Assembly: GCA_018334525.1 (NCBI GenBank)
Contig: JAGXLT010000018.1
Span: forward strand, 1 to 9,732
Length of the DNA stretch: 9,732 nt
From: Gammaproteobacteria bacterium
GTDB taxonomy: Bacteria > Pseudomonadota > Gammaproteobacteria > Nitrococcales > Nitrococcaceae
Direction of reading: 5' to 3'
The position numbers were made by a program, and so were the translations under genes. The notes below the pieces were generated by a model that worked only from the letters and a program-made list of their open reading frames with translations, did no database searches and had not been told where the DNA came from. Positions 1 through 5,784 of the stretch are shown piece after piece. Every line of letters starts with the position of its first letter. The stretch's first letter is position 1.

Positions 1-540
1 GGGCAGCATAACGCCATGAATACCACCGCAGCGCTGCTGGCGGCGCAACACGCAGGGGTGCCGCTTACCACCGGAATTGAAAGCCTGGCAACGTTTGCCG
101 GGGTACGCCGCCGGCTTGAGCTGCGCGGCAGTGTGCGAAATATTCAGGTTTTTGATGATTTTGCACATCACCCAACCGCCATCGCCGCAACGCTCAGCGC
201 CTTTCGCGAACAACGACTAAACGGCCGATTAATCGCTGTACTGGAGCCCCGCTCTAATACGATGCGTAGCGGCACCCATGCCCAGACGCTGGCGCAGGCG
301 TTGCAGGCTGCTGATCAATGCTTTGTTTTTGCCAACCCGGCACTGAGCTGGGATATCGATATGGCACTATCGCCATTGGGCGCTAAGCTAACAACAGCCC
401 AAACCACCACCGAATTGCTCGAGGCGATCGTGCAACAGGCCCAACCCCACGATACGATAGTGGTGATGAGCAACGGGGCTTTTGATCAATTACATGAGCG
501 CCTGCTCAGCGCACTCAATCAGGATAAGGAAACGGAATGA
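1..540 (+). CDS. mpl: Mpl, murein tripeptide ligase (UDP-MurNAc:L-Ala-gamma-D-Glu-meso-DAP ligase), C-terminal part
   Basis: The reading frame is open from base 1, so the 5' end lies outside the window; 179 residues of the C-terminal part are present. Mpl is a cytoplasmic Mur-ligase relative that joins recycled tripeptide (L-Ala-gamma-D-Glu-meso-DAP) to UDP-MurNAc, returning peptidoglycan fragments to wall synthesis. The visible part starts at a GQHNAMN segment, the Mur-ligase Asn/His loop at the end of the central ATP-binding domain. It continues into the C-terminal domain with the Mpl-typical [10 protein letters not shown] (about positions 151-180) and [10 protein letters not shown] (about 244-273). 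These last two motifs favour Mpl over MurC, its nearest relative. The methionine at position 16 is internal and not the start. The stop TGA at 538-540 overlaps the ubiX start as ATGA, so the two are probably co-transcribed and translationally coupled. No damage is seen. Confidence 0.95.
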   Translation, partial: GQHNAMNTTAALLAAQHAGVPLTTGIESLATFAGVRRRLELRGSVRNIQVFDDFAHHPTAIAATLSAFREQRLNGRLIAVLEPRSNTMRSGTHAQTLAQALQAADQCFVFANPALSWDIDMALSPLGAKLTTAQTTTELLEAIVQQAQPHDTIVVMSNGAFDQLHERLLSALNQDKETE

Positions 541-1166
541 CCAGCAAGCTGACGGCTGCCCCTGTAACGCTCGCCATTACCGGTGCATCCGGTGGCATCT
601 ACGGTTTGCGATTACTCGAATGTCTGCTCAATGCGCAACGCCCGGTGCATTTACTCATTTCAGAGGCCGGCCGTTTAGTGCTGAAAATGGAACATGACTT
701 AACGCTACCCGCACGCCCGAGTGATATGGCAAAAGCCCTTAGCGCGCAGTTTTCGGCGGCCGACGGGCAGCTTCAGGTATTTGGCGATAAGGCTTGGACC
801 GCACCGGCGGCCAGCGGATCTGGGGCGCCGAAACAAATGGTGGTCTGCCCCTGCACTACCGGCACCCTTGGCCGACTTGCTGCCGGCACTAGTGAAGCGC
901 TTATCGAACGCGCTGCAGATGTGGTACTTAAAGAGCGCGGGCAATTAATTCTGGTGCCCCGTGAAACCCCGTTATCGCAAATTCACTTAGAAAATATGCT
1001 TCGCTTAGCTCGGGTTGGCGCCATTATTTTGCCGGCCAACCCCGGGTTTTATCATCGCCCCACCGACATTAACGGACTGGTTGATTTTGTCATCGCCCGC
1101 ATTCTTGATCATCTGCATATCGACCAAAGTCTCATGCCCCGTTGGGGATTAGACTCAGACGGTTAA
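537..1166 (+). CDS. ubiX: UbiX, flavin prenyltransferase
   Basis: 209 residues, the usual family length. UbiX transfers a dimethylallyl group to FMN, making prenylated FMN, the cofactor that UbiD needs to decarboxylate the 4-hydroxybenzoate-derived ring in ubiquinone synthesis. The flavin-binding fold is clear: [14 protein letters not shown] at about 15-28, [14 protein letters not shown] at about 104-117, a [16 protein letters not shown] block at 132-147, and [10 protein letters not shown] at 166-175. Residues matching the known active site (my alignment by eye to the Pseudomonas enzyme, offset +3) are Ser18, Lys132, Arg142, Glu143 and Tyr172, so it should be active. The ATG at 537 overlaps the mpl stop. 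I recall the mpl-ubiX order from pseudomonads, so this pairing is not odd. Its 3' end overlaps the opposing hemL end by 12 bases. No ubiD lies in the window. Confidence 0.97.
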   Translation: MTSKLTAAPVTLAITGASGGIYGLRLLECLLNAQRPVHLLISEAGRLVLKMEHDLTLPARPSDMAKALSAQFSAADGQLQVFGDKAWTAPAASGSGAPKQMVVCPCTTGTLGRLAAGTSEALIERAADVVLKERGQLILVPRETPLSQIHLENMLRLARVGAIILPANPGFYHRPTDINGLVDFVIARILDHLHIDQSLMPRWGLDSDG

Positions 1167-2444
1167 GTCGGCAAACACGCGCTCGGCCGCATTTAAGGCA
1201 TGGTTTAATGCCGCCTCATCATGGGCCGTAGACACAAACCCAGCTTCAAAGGCTGACGGCGCTAAGTAAACGCCCTCATCCAACATGCCATGAAAGAACT
1301 TCACAAATCGCTCGGCATCACATTGCTCCACCTGCTCAAACCGCTCGATGGCTGGCGCATCAGTAAAGAACACGCCAAACATGGTGCCGGCCTGATGGGT
1401 TAATAACGGCACACCCGCGGCGTCTGCCCGTGACTTCAAGCCGGCCAGAAAGCGCTGCGTCCATGCCACCGCAGTGGCATGCACACCCGGCTTTGCAAGC
1501 TCAGTTAAGGTGGCAATACCACTTGCCATCGCCAACGGGTTACCGGATAAAGTGCCGGCCTGATACACCGGCCCGGTAGGTGCTAAATAATCCATCACCT
1601 CCGCCCGGCCGCCGAGCGCACCCACCGGCAAACCACCCCCAATCACTTTGCCTAAGCAGGTTAAATCGGGCATGACATTGTAGTGCGCCTGGGCGCCGCC
1701 GAGTGAGGCACGAAAACCGCTCATCACCTCATCAAACACCAATAACGCACCGTGCTCATCGCAGAGCTTGCGTAACCCTTCCAGAAAATCCTGCCGCGCC
1801 GGCACGCAATTCATATTGCCCGCAACCGGCTCTACCAACACCGCCGCAATCGTATCGCTATATTCCGCAAACAACGCCGCCACACCCGCTAAATCATTAA
1901 AGGGTGCCGTTAAGGTGGTTTCTGTGGCGGCGGCCGGCACACCCGGTGAGCCGGGAATACCCAGAGTTAACACGCCTGAGCCTGCCTCCACCAGCAAGGC
2001 ATCCACATGACCGTGGTAGTTACCACGAAACTTAATCACGCGATCCCGCCCGGTATAACCGCGCGCCAGACGCACCGCGCTCATGCAGGCCTCGGTTCCC
2101 GAATTCACCATGCGAATACGCTCAATCGATGGCATCAGCGATTTCACCAACTGCGCCAGCTCAGTTTCTTTTTCCGTTGGCGCGCCAAAGCTTGTGCCGT
2201 TTGCTGCGGTTTCAGCGATGGCAGCCACCACGGCAGGATGGGCATGCCCGATCGCTAAGGGCCCGTAGGAAAGCACAAAGTCGACGTAGCGTTTGCCATC
2301 AACATCTTCGACCCAGGCGCCTTCGCCCCGCTGAATAAACACCGGTGTACCGCCCACCGCACGAAACGCGCGCACGGCAGAGTTCACACCGCCAACCAGG
2401 TGTTCGTTCGCTTCGGCAAAGAGAGTTTCAGATCGCTTAGACAT
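1155..2444 (-). CDS. hemL: HemL, glutamate-1-semialdehyde 2,1-aminomutase
   Basis: 429 residues, full length for this family. This PLP-dependent cytoplasmic enzyme moves the amino group of glutamate-1-semialdehyde to give 5-aminolevulinate, the first committed tetrapyrrole precursor in the C5 pathway. Class III aminotransferase features are all present: NSGTEA at 114-119 (phosphate contact), the FRGNYHGH stretch at about 139-146, FDEVMSGFR at 237-245 with the PLP-ring Asp238, the cofactor lysine Lys266 in [14 protein letters not shown], and [10 protein letters not shown] at about 297-306. It is the last gene of the minus-strand run, starting 16 bases after thiE. An AGGA lies 12 bases before the ATG, a rather long spacing for a ribosome site. 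Its product feeds heme synthesis, which the b- and c-type cytochromes encoded in the right half of the window need, but a functional link is inference. Confidence 0.98.
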   Translation of the reverse strand: MSKRSETLFAEANEHLVGGVNSAVRAFRAVGGTPVFIQRGEGAWVEDVDGKRYVDFVLSYGPLAIGHAHPAVVAAIAETAANGTSFGAPTEKETELAQLVKSLMPSIERIRMVNSGTEACMSAVRLARGYTGRDRVIKFRGNYHGHVDALLVEAGSGVLTLGIPGSPGVPAAATETTLTAPFNDLAGVAALFAEYSDTIAAVLVEPVAGNMNCVPARQDFLEGLRKLCDEHGALLVFDEVMSGFRASLGGAQAHYNVMPDLTCLGKVIGGGLPVGALGGRAEVMDYLAPTGPVYQAGTLSGNPLAMASGIATLTELAKPGVHATAVAWTQRFLAGLKSRADAAGVPLLTHQAGTMFGVFFTDAPAIERFEQVEQCDAERFVKFFHGMLDEGVYLAPSAFEAGFVSTAHDEAALNHALNAAERVFADLTV

Positions 2445-2460
2445 GCTAATTCAGATTCCT

Positions 2461-3087
2461 TTAGTCATTAAATTGCTTTGCAATGGCTGCTGCTGCCAGC
2501 TCAATATCTGTAGCGCCAAACACGCCCTCAATCACCGCTACCGCATCAGCGCCTGCCGTTCGCACCGCACCGGCATTGTCGGAATTGATGCCCCCGATGG
2601 CAACCAGTGGCCGATCTGTCAATTCGCGCGCCTCGGCAAAAAGGCTCAGCGGCGCCCGCACGGCCTGCGGCTTGGTGGGCGATGGATAAACGCTACCAAA
2701 CGCCAGATAATCCGCCCCCGCCGCTAAAGCATCCGCGGCCCGCTCCAGACTGTTGTAGCAAGACACCCCAATGATGACCTGAGGGCCCAGCTGCGCGCGT
2801 GCCGCGGCTATGCCGGCGTCATCCTGCCCGATATGCACCCCGTCTGCGCCAACCGCCGCTGCCAGTGCCACATCATCATTCACAATAAAATAAACACCCG
2901 CTGCGCGACACAAATCGGCAAGCGCCGCGGCTGCGGTTTGGCGCTGCCCGGTGTCAGACGATTTATCGCGGTATTGCACCGCCTGTGCCCCACCCCGAAT
3001 GGCGGCTGCAACGGCTTGCTGAAGCTGGTCACCCGGCTGTAGCGCTGAGCTCGTGATCGCGTAAAGACCAGCGATTGCGCCGGTCAT
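2461..3087 (-). CDS. thiE: ThiE, thiamine-phosphate synthase
   Basis: 208 residues, typical for a single-domain ThiE. It couples HMP pyrophosphate with the carboxylated thiazole phosphate to make thiamine phosphate in the cytoplasm. The TIM-barrel motifs appear in order: QYRDK at 38-42, IVNDD at 68-72 (Mg-pyrophosphate aspartates), DGVHIGQDD at 82-90, GVSCYN at 107-112, GSVYPSPTKP at 131-140, and AIGGIN at 163-168. No ThiD is fused to it and no other thiamine gene is in the window. The start lies 4 bases after the last base of the rubredoxin stop, and hemL follows after 16 bases. No TPP riboswitch is possible in such a short gap, so if thiamine controls this gene it does not do so through a leader placed directly before it. 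I recall thiE next to hemL in pseudomonads, so this pair is unsurprising. Confidence 0.97.
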   Translation of the reverse strand: MTGAIAGLYAITSSALQPGDQLQQAVAAAIRGGAQAVQYRDKSSDTGQRQTAAAALADLCRAAGVYFIVNDDVALAAAVGADGVHIGQDDAGIAAARAQLGPQVIIGVSCYNSLERAADALAAGADYLAFGSVYPSPTKPQAVRAPLSLFAEARELTDRPLVAIGGINSDNAGAVRTAGADAVAVIEGVFGATDIELAAAAIAKQFND

Positions 3088-3090
3088 TAC

Positions 3091-3261
3091 TTAAATCTCA
3101 ATCATTTCAAAGTCAGACTTCCCGGCACCGCATTCCGGGCAAACAAAATCATCAGGAATGTCTTCCCAACGCGTACCCGGCGCAATACCATCATCAGGCA
3201 GGCCGTCTTCTTCCTCATAAATCCAACCACAAACCACACACATCCACGAGCGGTATTCCAT
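3091..3261 (-). CDS. Rubredoxin (RubA/AlkG type, single Fe(SCys)4 domain)
   Basis: A 56-residue protein found by translating the gap between thiE and the phosphoesterase. It begins MEYRSWMCVVCGWIY and ends KSDFEMIEI. Two knuckles hold the iron: CVVCG (Cys8, Cys11) and CPECG (Cys41, Cys44). Between them are the conserved DGLPDDGIAPGT and WEDIPDD stretches. The DFEMIEI ending resembles pseudomonad RubA/AlkG-type rubredoxins, which carry single electrons from a rubredoxin reductase to alkane hydroxylase. However, no alkB or rubredoxin reductase gene is nearby, and such rubredoxins also occur without alkane metabolism. The ATG shares one base with the upstream phosphoesterase stop (TGATG), so translation is probably coupled, and thiE starts 3 bases after its stop. 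Identity as rubredoxin is very secure; the partner protein is unknown. Confidence 0.97.
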   Translation of the reverse strand: MEYRSWMCVVCGWIYEEEDGLPDDGIAPGTRWEDIPDDFVCPECGAGKSDFEMIEI

Positions 3262-4031
3262 CAATCAATCTCCTCTATACCCGTTTGAATTGTCCCGTCA
3301 GGGCATAAGTCCAGCCAGCGAAACGCAGGTGGACCCGACGCAATCGCAAATTCATCACTACCAGCTAAAAACTGCACAGACATCGCCGGTGCGGTTAATA
3401 CAGGGCGCCCTGCATACATTGTCTCAAAGGCATGGTGCACATGGCCACTAATCACACCGGCAATGCGCGGGTTGGCTTCAAGCCGATCAAGCAGCGCTTG
3501 ACCGTTGTTCAATCCAATCGCATCCAGCCAGGCGCAATTGACCGATACTGGCGGATGATGAACGGCCAGCAGAATCCACGCATCTCCCGCATCAGCCAAT
3601 GCCGCATCTAAGGCAGACAGCTCTGCCTCGCACAAGTGCCCTGACACTGCACCGGGTTTACGCGAATCAAGCCCGATCACCTGCCAGGCACCTAAATCAA
3701 GCACGCGGGCTAAAGACAGCGGGTCACCCGGCGCAAAGGTTTTTAACAAAGCGGCAGGCTCGTCATGGTTACCCGGCAGTATCTGCCCCGGCAGATTCAG
3801 CGCACGCAGGCCCTCAGCCACTCGCTGACAGGCCGCCGCACTGCCATCATCACTGACATCACCGGTATGTACGATCGCATCCGCACTGCCCGCCCAGTCC
3901 ATCAATCGGGCTTGCGCAGCCTGCCAGCGCTGATCCACCGGTGCCTCCGCCGTCGGTGCTGAGGGCGTGGCGCATAAATGCGTATCACTCACCTGAAGTA
4001 CCCGGCACGCCCCTTGCGCTTTTTCTATCAA
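3261..4031 (-). CDS. cpdA: CpdA/Icc-like metallophosphoesterase, probable 3',5'-cAMP phosphodiesterase
   Basis: About 256 residues from a TTG start at 4031. This is a class III cyclic-nucleotide phosphodiesterase-type calcineurin-fold enzyme. The five metal-site motifs are all present, numbered from this start: D16-T-H18, GD58VSDDG, GNH89DEP, a later HHPP, and SGHVHH. Together they bind two metal ions. In E. coli and Pseudomonas, CpdA hydrolyses cAMP and so tunes CRP/Vfr signalling. That substrate is inferred here, because the fold also serves other phosphoesters. I chose TTG 4031 because it overlaps the upstream stop as TTGA, has GGAG ten bases before it, and puts the first strand (RVLQVSDTHL) near the N-terminus as in CpdA. 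A longer frame with another TTG start at 4073 adds 14 unconvincing residues. The gene is coupled to rubredoxin downstream. Confidence 0.88.
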   Translation of the reverse strand: MIEKAQGACRVLQVSDTHLCATPSAPTAEAPVDQRWQAAQARLMDWAGSADAIVHTGDVSDDGSAAACQRVAEGLRALNLPGQILPGNHDEPAALLKTFAPGDPLSLARVLDLGAWQVIGLDSRKPGAVSGHLCEAELSALDAALADAGDAWILLAVHHPPVSVNCAWLDAIGLNNGQALLDRLEANPRIAGVISGHVHHAFETMYAGRPVLTAPAMSVQFLAGSDEFAIASGPPAFRWLDLCPDGTIQTGIEEID

Positions 4032-5062
4032 CTGCCCGCCGCTCCATAAATCCACATTTGGGTGAACCACCAAAAACGCCCATCGCCCACCGGCATGGTG
4101 CAGTTATAGCGGCTTCGTCCAATCGGTAAATCGGCCTGACCCTGCACCGTAAACTCACGGCCGGGCTCTATCCATTCTGGGTCAAGCCGCTCGCTGCCAT
4201 AAAAACAGGCCAGTCCATGCACCGGCAAATCAGGCTGCGCCAGCGTGACCCGCAAGGCCGGGGCCCGCGGGCTTTCACGTACCGGGTTGATGGGCTGCCA
4301 TGCTTCAATGGGCATCGGCCGTGTCTGCACTTTCAATGAGAACCCGTCCATTTCCGCAAAGCGCTCGTTCATAGCAAATCGGGGCAAAGCGCGGCGATCA
4401 GAACTCGGCCCAATCACACCCGATTGCTGCCCAAAAGCCACATAACCCAGCGAAGCAACATGCTCCATCGCGGCTAAATCATATTCCCCATACGGATAAG
4501 CCAGCAGCGGCGGCGACTGATGTACCGCATCACCCAGTTCCTCAATCAACCGCGTTTGCGCCGTGGCTAATTCGGCGTTTATTTCTGCCTTGGTTAACGT
4601 CTGCAACGGCGCATGCGTGTGCGTATGGTTAGCAAACCGCGCACCCTGCGCTGCCATTTCTCGCATTCGCGACCACCCGGTATAACCCCCATAGCCACCA
4701 TCGATCGCTTCACTATTCACAAACACGGTGTAGGGCCAGTTACGCTCATGCAGCATCGCATGGGCCACGTCCCCCACGCTGGCATAGGCATCATCAAAGG
4801 TAATCGCCACCGCCCGTGGTGGCAGCGATGCACTTCGATCCCGCCACGCCACCACGTCTTCCAGCGGCACCACCGTGTAACCATTATCGGCTAAGTACGC
4901 CAAATGCTCAGCAAATTGCTCAACCGTAACGTTAGTACTTGGGTGCGCGGACTCGCCAACCCGGTGGTACATCAGCACCGTTGCCTGATCGGCGGCCATT
5001 ACCCATGCCGGCACTGCGCAGACCAGGCCAAGCACCAGCCCTGTCAGCCATCTAAAAATCAA
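4028..5062 (-). CDS. Exported polysaccharide deacetylase (NodB/CE4 domain) with an extra C-terminal domain
   Basis: 344 residues. A signal peptide is clear: MIFRWL, a hydrophobic core to about residue 20, then AWVMA before ADQ (cleavage near 24), so it acts in the periplasm or at the cell surface. The NodB-type domain follows: VLMYHRVGES at 29-38, AITFDDAY at 86-93 with catalytic and metal Asp90/Asp91, an HTxxH metal motif at His146-His150 inside NHTHTH, and AYPYGEYD at 188-195. CE4 enzymes remove N- or O-acetyl groups from polysaccharides; the substrate here is unknown. MYHRVGES-type N-termini also occur in PgaB-like deacetylases. From about 250 to the end is a separate, probably beta-rich part with two cysteines (286, 321) that could form a disulfide. 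The TTG start overlaps the preceding gene by 11 bases, with AGG eight bases ahead. The nearby ATG at 5051 is out of frame. Confidence 0.88.
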   Translation of the reverse strand: MIFRWLTGLVLGLVCAVPAWVMAADQATVLMYHRVGESAHPSTNVTVEQFAEHLAYLADNGYTVVPLEDVVAWRDRSASLPPRAVAITFDDAYASVGDVAHAMLHERNWPYTVFVNSEAIDGGYGGYTGWSRMREMAAQGARFANHTHTHAPLQTLTKAEINAELATAQTRLIEELGDAVHQSPPLLAYPYGEYDLAAMEHVASLGYVAFGQQSGVIGPSSDRRALPRFAMNERFAEMDGFSLKVQTRPMPIEAWQPINPVRESPRAPALRVTLAQPDLPVHGLACFYGSERLDPEWIEPGREFTVQGQADLPIGRSRYNCTMPVGDGRFWWFTQMWIYGAAGS

Positions 5063-5636
5063 TTCTAAAACCTAAACTCATCCCACTTTCAAAGTTGCGA
5101 TCACCGCCAAGGGAGTCACCATCAAACCCCAGACGAATTTCACGATAGCCCAGATAAACAGCGGCATTGCGCAGAATAAAATACTCCCCCCGCACACTGA
5201 GCTCGCGGTAGCTGTCGATATCGCTGAACGCGGAGAAGGAAGGCGCAAAATAGGCACTTGCCGCCAGGGCCGCACGATTGTACTCGGGCAGTGTCCAGCG
5301 CAGCTTTCCGCCCAAAGCGATCGCGCTGCCATCGGCACCCCGGGCATCATCTTCAATTAAAAGCGCCCGCCCACCAAGACCGAATTGAAAGGCGCCCCGG
5401 CCCGGATCCGGTACATTCACGTAGTGAATCTCACCCCCAATGATCTGGCCGTCATCATCATGCAGACGCAATTCACCACCGTACTCCCAGCCGGCCGTAT
5501 CCCGATTGCCGGATACGGAAAGACCGATCGCATCACTGCTTCGCCCGATATCCACCGTTGCGCCCTGAGCCGGCAGGCTCAGCAGCAGAAATAACCCCAG
5601 CACCACACTCCAACGGAGCATTTTTTGACCTTGCAT
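5052..5636 (-). CDS. YfaZ-like outer-membrane beta-barrel protein
   Basis: 194 residues. The N-terminus is a signal peptide (about residues 1-25, with LGLFLLLSLPAQG just before the likely cut). The mature part is rich in Gly, aromatic residues and alternating hydrophobic strands, such as GWEYGGELRLHDD, AFQFGLGGRALL and AAVYLGYREIRLGF, and it ends in phenylalanine after LGFRIDF. This is the usual C-terminal signal for BAM-assembled outer-membrane barrels. Overall pattern and length resemble the YfaZ family, whose function is unknown; a small porin-like barrel is the alternative. The first ATG is preferred because GGGAGAG sits five bases before it. A second ATG six codons in also has a weak AAGG. 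It heads the minus-strand operon and overlaps the deacetylase by 11 bases, so both products act in the envelope. Confidence 0.72.
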   Translation of the reverse strand: MQGQKMLRWSVVLGLFLLLSLPAQGATVDIGRSSDAIGLSVSGNRDTAGWEYGGELRLHDDDGQIIGGEIHYVNVPDPGRGAFQFGLGGRALLIEDDARGADGSAIALGGKLRWTLPEYNRAALAASAYFAPSFSAFSDIDSYRELSVRGEYFILRNAAVYLGYREIRLGFDGDSLGGDRNFESGMSLGFRIDF

Positions 5637-5641
5637 TTTTT

Positions 5642-5648
5642 CTCTCCC
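5642..5648 (-). promoter_or_regulatory. Ribosome binding site of the YfaZ-like gene
   Basis: On the minus strand this reads GGGAGAG, five bases before the ATG at 5636. It is the strongest ribosome site in the minus-strand run and decides the start of the first gene over the ATG six codons downstream. Confidence 0.75.
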
Positions 5649-5673
5649 GGTACGCCTTGAAGTCTGTTTGGAA

Positions 5674-5679
5674 ATAATA
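5674..5679 (-). promoter_or_regulatory. Candidate -10 element for the minus-strand operon
   Basis: The minus strand reads TATTAT here, five of six matches to TATAAT. It would give a transcript start near 5667 and a leader of about 30 bases before the YfaZ-like ATG. At 16-18 base spacing there is no good -35: the region reads CTGTCG and is occupied by the palindrome at 5690-5703. This suggests a promoter that depends on an activator or is controlled by whatever binds there. The FNR box centre lies roughly 45 bases upstream of this inferred start. All of this is inference from sequence only. Confidence 0.4.
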
Positions 5680-5689
5680 CACGGCCCGA

Positions 5690-5703
5690 CCTGTCACGAC
5701 AGG
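5690..5703. promoter_or_regulatory. Palindrome CCTGTC-AC-GACAGG, candidate operator
   Basis: A perfect inverted repeat with six-base arms and a two-base centre, ending two bases before the FNR box begins. In the divergent intergenic region it would overlap the -35 area of the minus-strand promoter and lie just upstream of the FNR-dependent cco promoter. It does not fit the LexA pattern CTGT-N8-ACAG, because only four bases separate CTGT and ACAG. The cognate regulator is unknown. A chance palindrome of this size in a region this short is possible but not very likely. Confidence 0.45.
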
Positions 5704-5705
5704 GT

Positions 5706-5719
5706 TTGATCTGGATCAA
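5706..5719. promoter_or_regulatory. FNR/ANR binding site, perfect TTGAT-N4-ATCAA
   Basis: The sequence TTGATCTGGATCAA matches the FNR/ANR consensus at all ten defined bases. FNR-type regulators carry an oxygen-labile 4Fe-4S cluster and bind such sites when oxygen is low; cbb3 oxidase operons in proteobacteria are classic targets. The box centre is about 72 bases before the ccoN ATG. If it acts at the usual -41.5 class II position, transcription would start near 5754 with a -10 at about 5742-5747 (GACACT, three of six matches), leaving a leader of about 30 bases. A site for the related regulator Dnr/NNR cannot be excluded by sequence alone. The box is symmetrical, so it could also act on the minus-strand operon. 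Confidence 0.88.
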
Positions 5720-5741
5720 CACTAAAAGATCGCATAAGCAG

Positions 5742-5747
5742 GACACT
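5742..5747 (+). promoter_or_regulatory. Weak candidate -10 of the cco promoter
   Basis: GACACT begins 22 bases after the end of the FNR box, the spacing expected for a class II FNR promoter with the box at -41.5. It keeps the A at the second and the T at the sixth place of TATAAT but is otherwise poor, as is common in activator-dependent promoters. The placement rests on spacing more than on sequence. Confidence 0.3.
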
Positions 5748-5784
5748 TAACGACCAACTAAAAAAACCGCATAACAGGGTCATT

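Noticed and set aside
705..944. Open frame of 79 codons on the minus strand inside ubiX, and similar long frames opposite hemL, ccoN and the deacetylase
   Set aside because: They lie wholly inside well-supported genes, have no recognisable domains and are low-complexity or rich in Arg/Pro/His, as expected for shadow frames.
2445..2460. Thiamine riboswitch or other leader between thiE and its neighbours
   Set aside because: The gaps are 16 and 3 bases, far too short for a structured leader.
4032..4073. Longer N-terminus for the CpdA-like protein, from TTG 4073
   Set aside because: It has no ribosome site, lies inside the deacetylase gene, and adds residues that do not resemble CpdA N-termini.
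5049..5051. ATG just after the YfaZ-like stop as a start for the deacetylase
   Set aside because: It is out of frame with the deacetylase by two bases; only TTG 5062 gives the full signal peptide with Arg4.
5690..5703. LexA (SOS) box
   Set aside because: CTGT and ACAG are present but only four bases apart; LexA sites of this type need eight.
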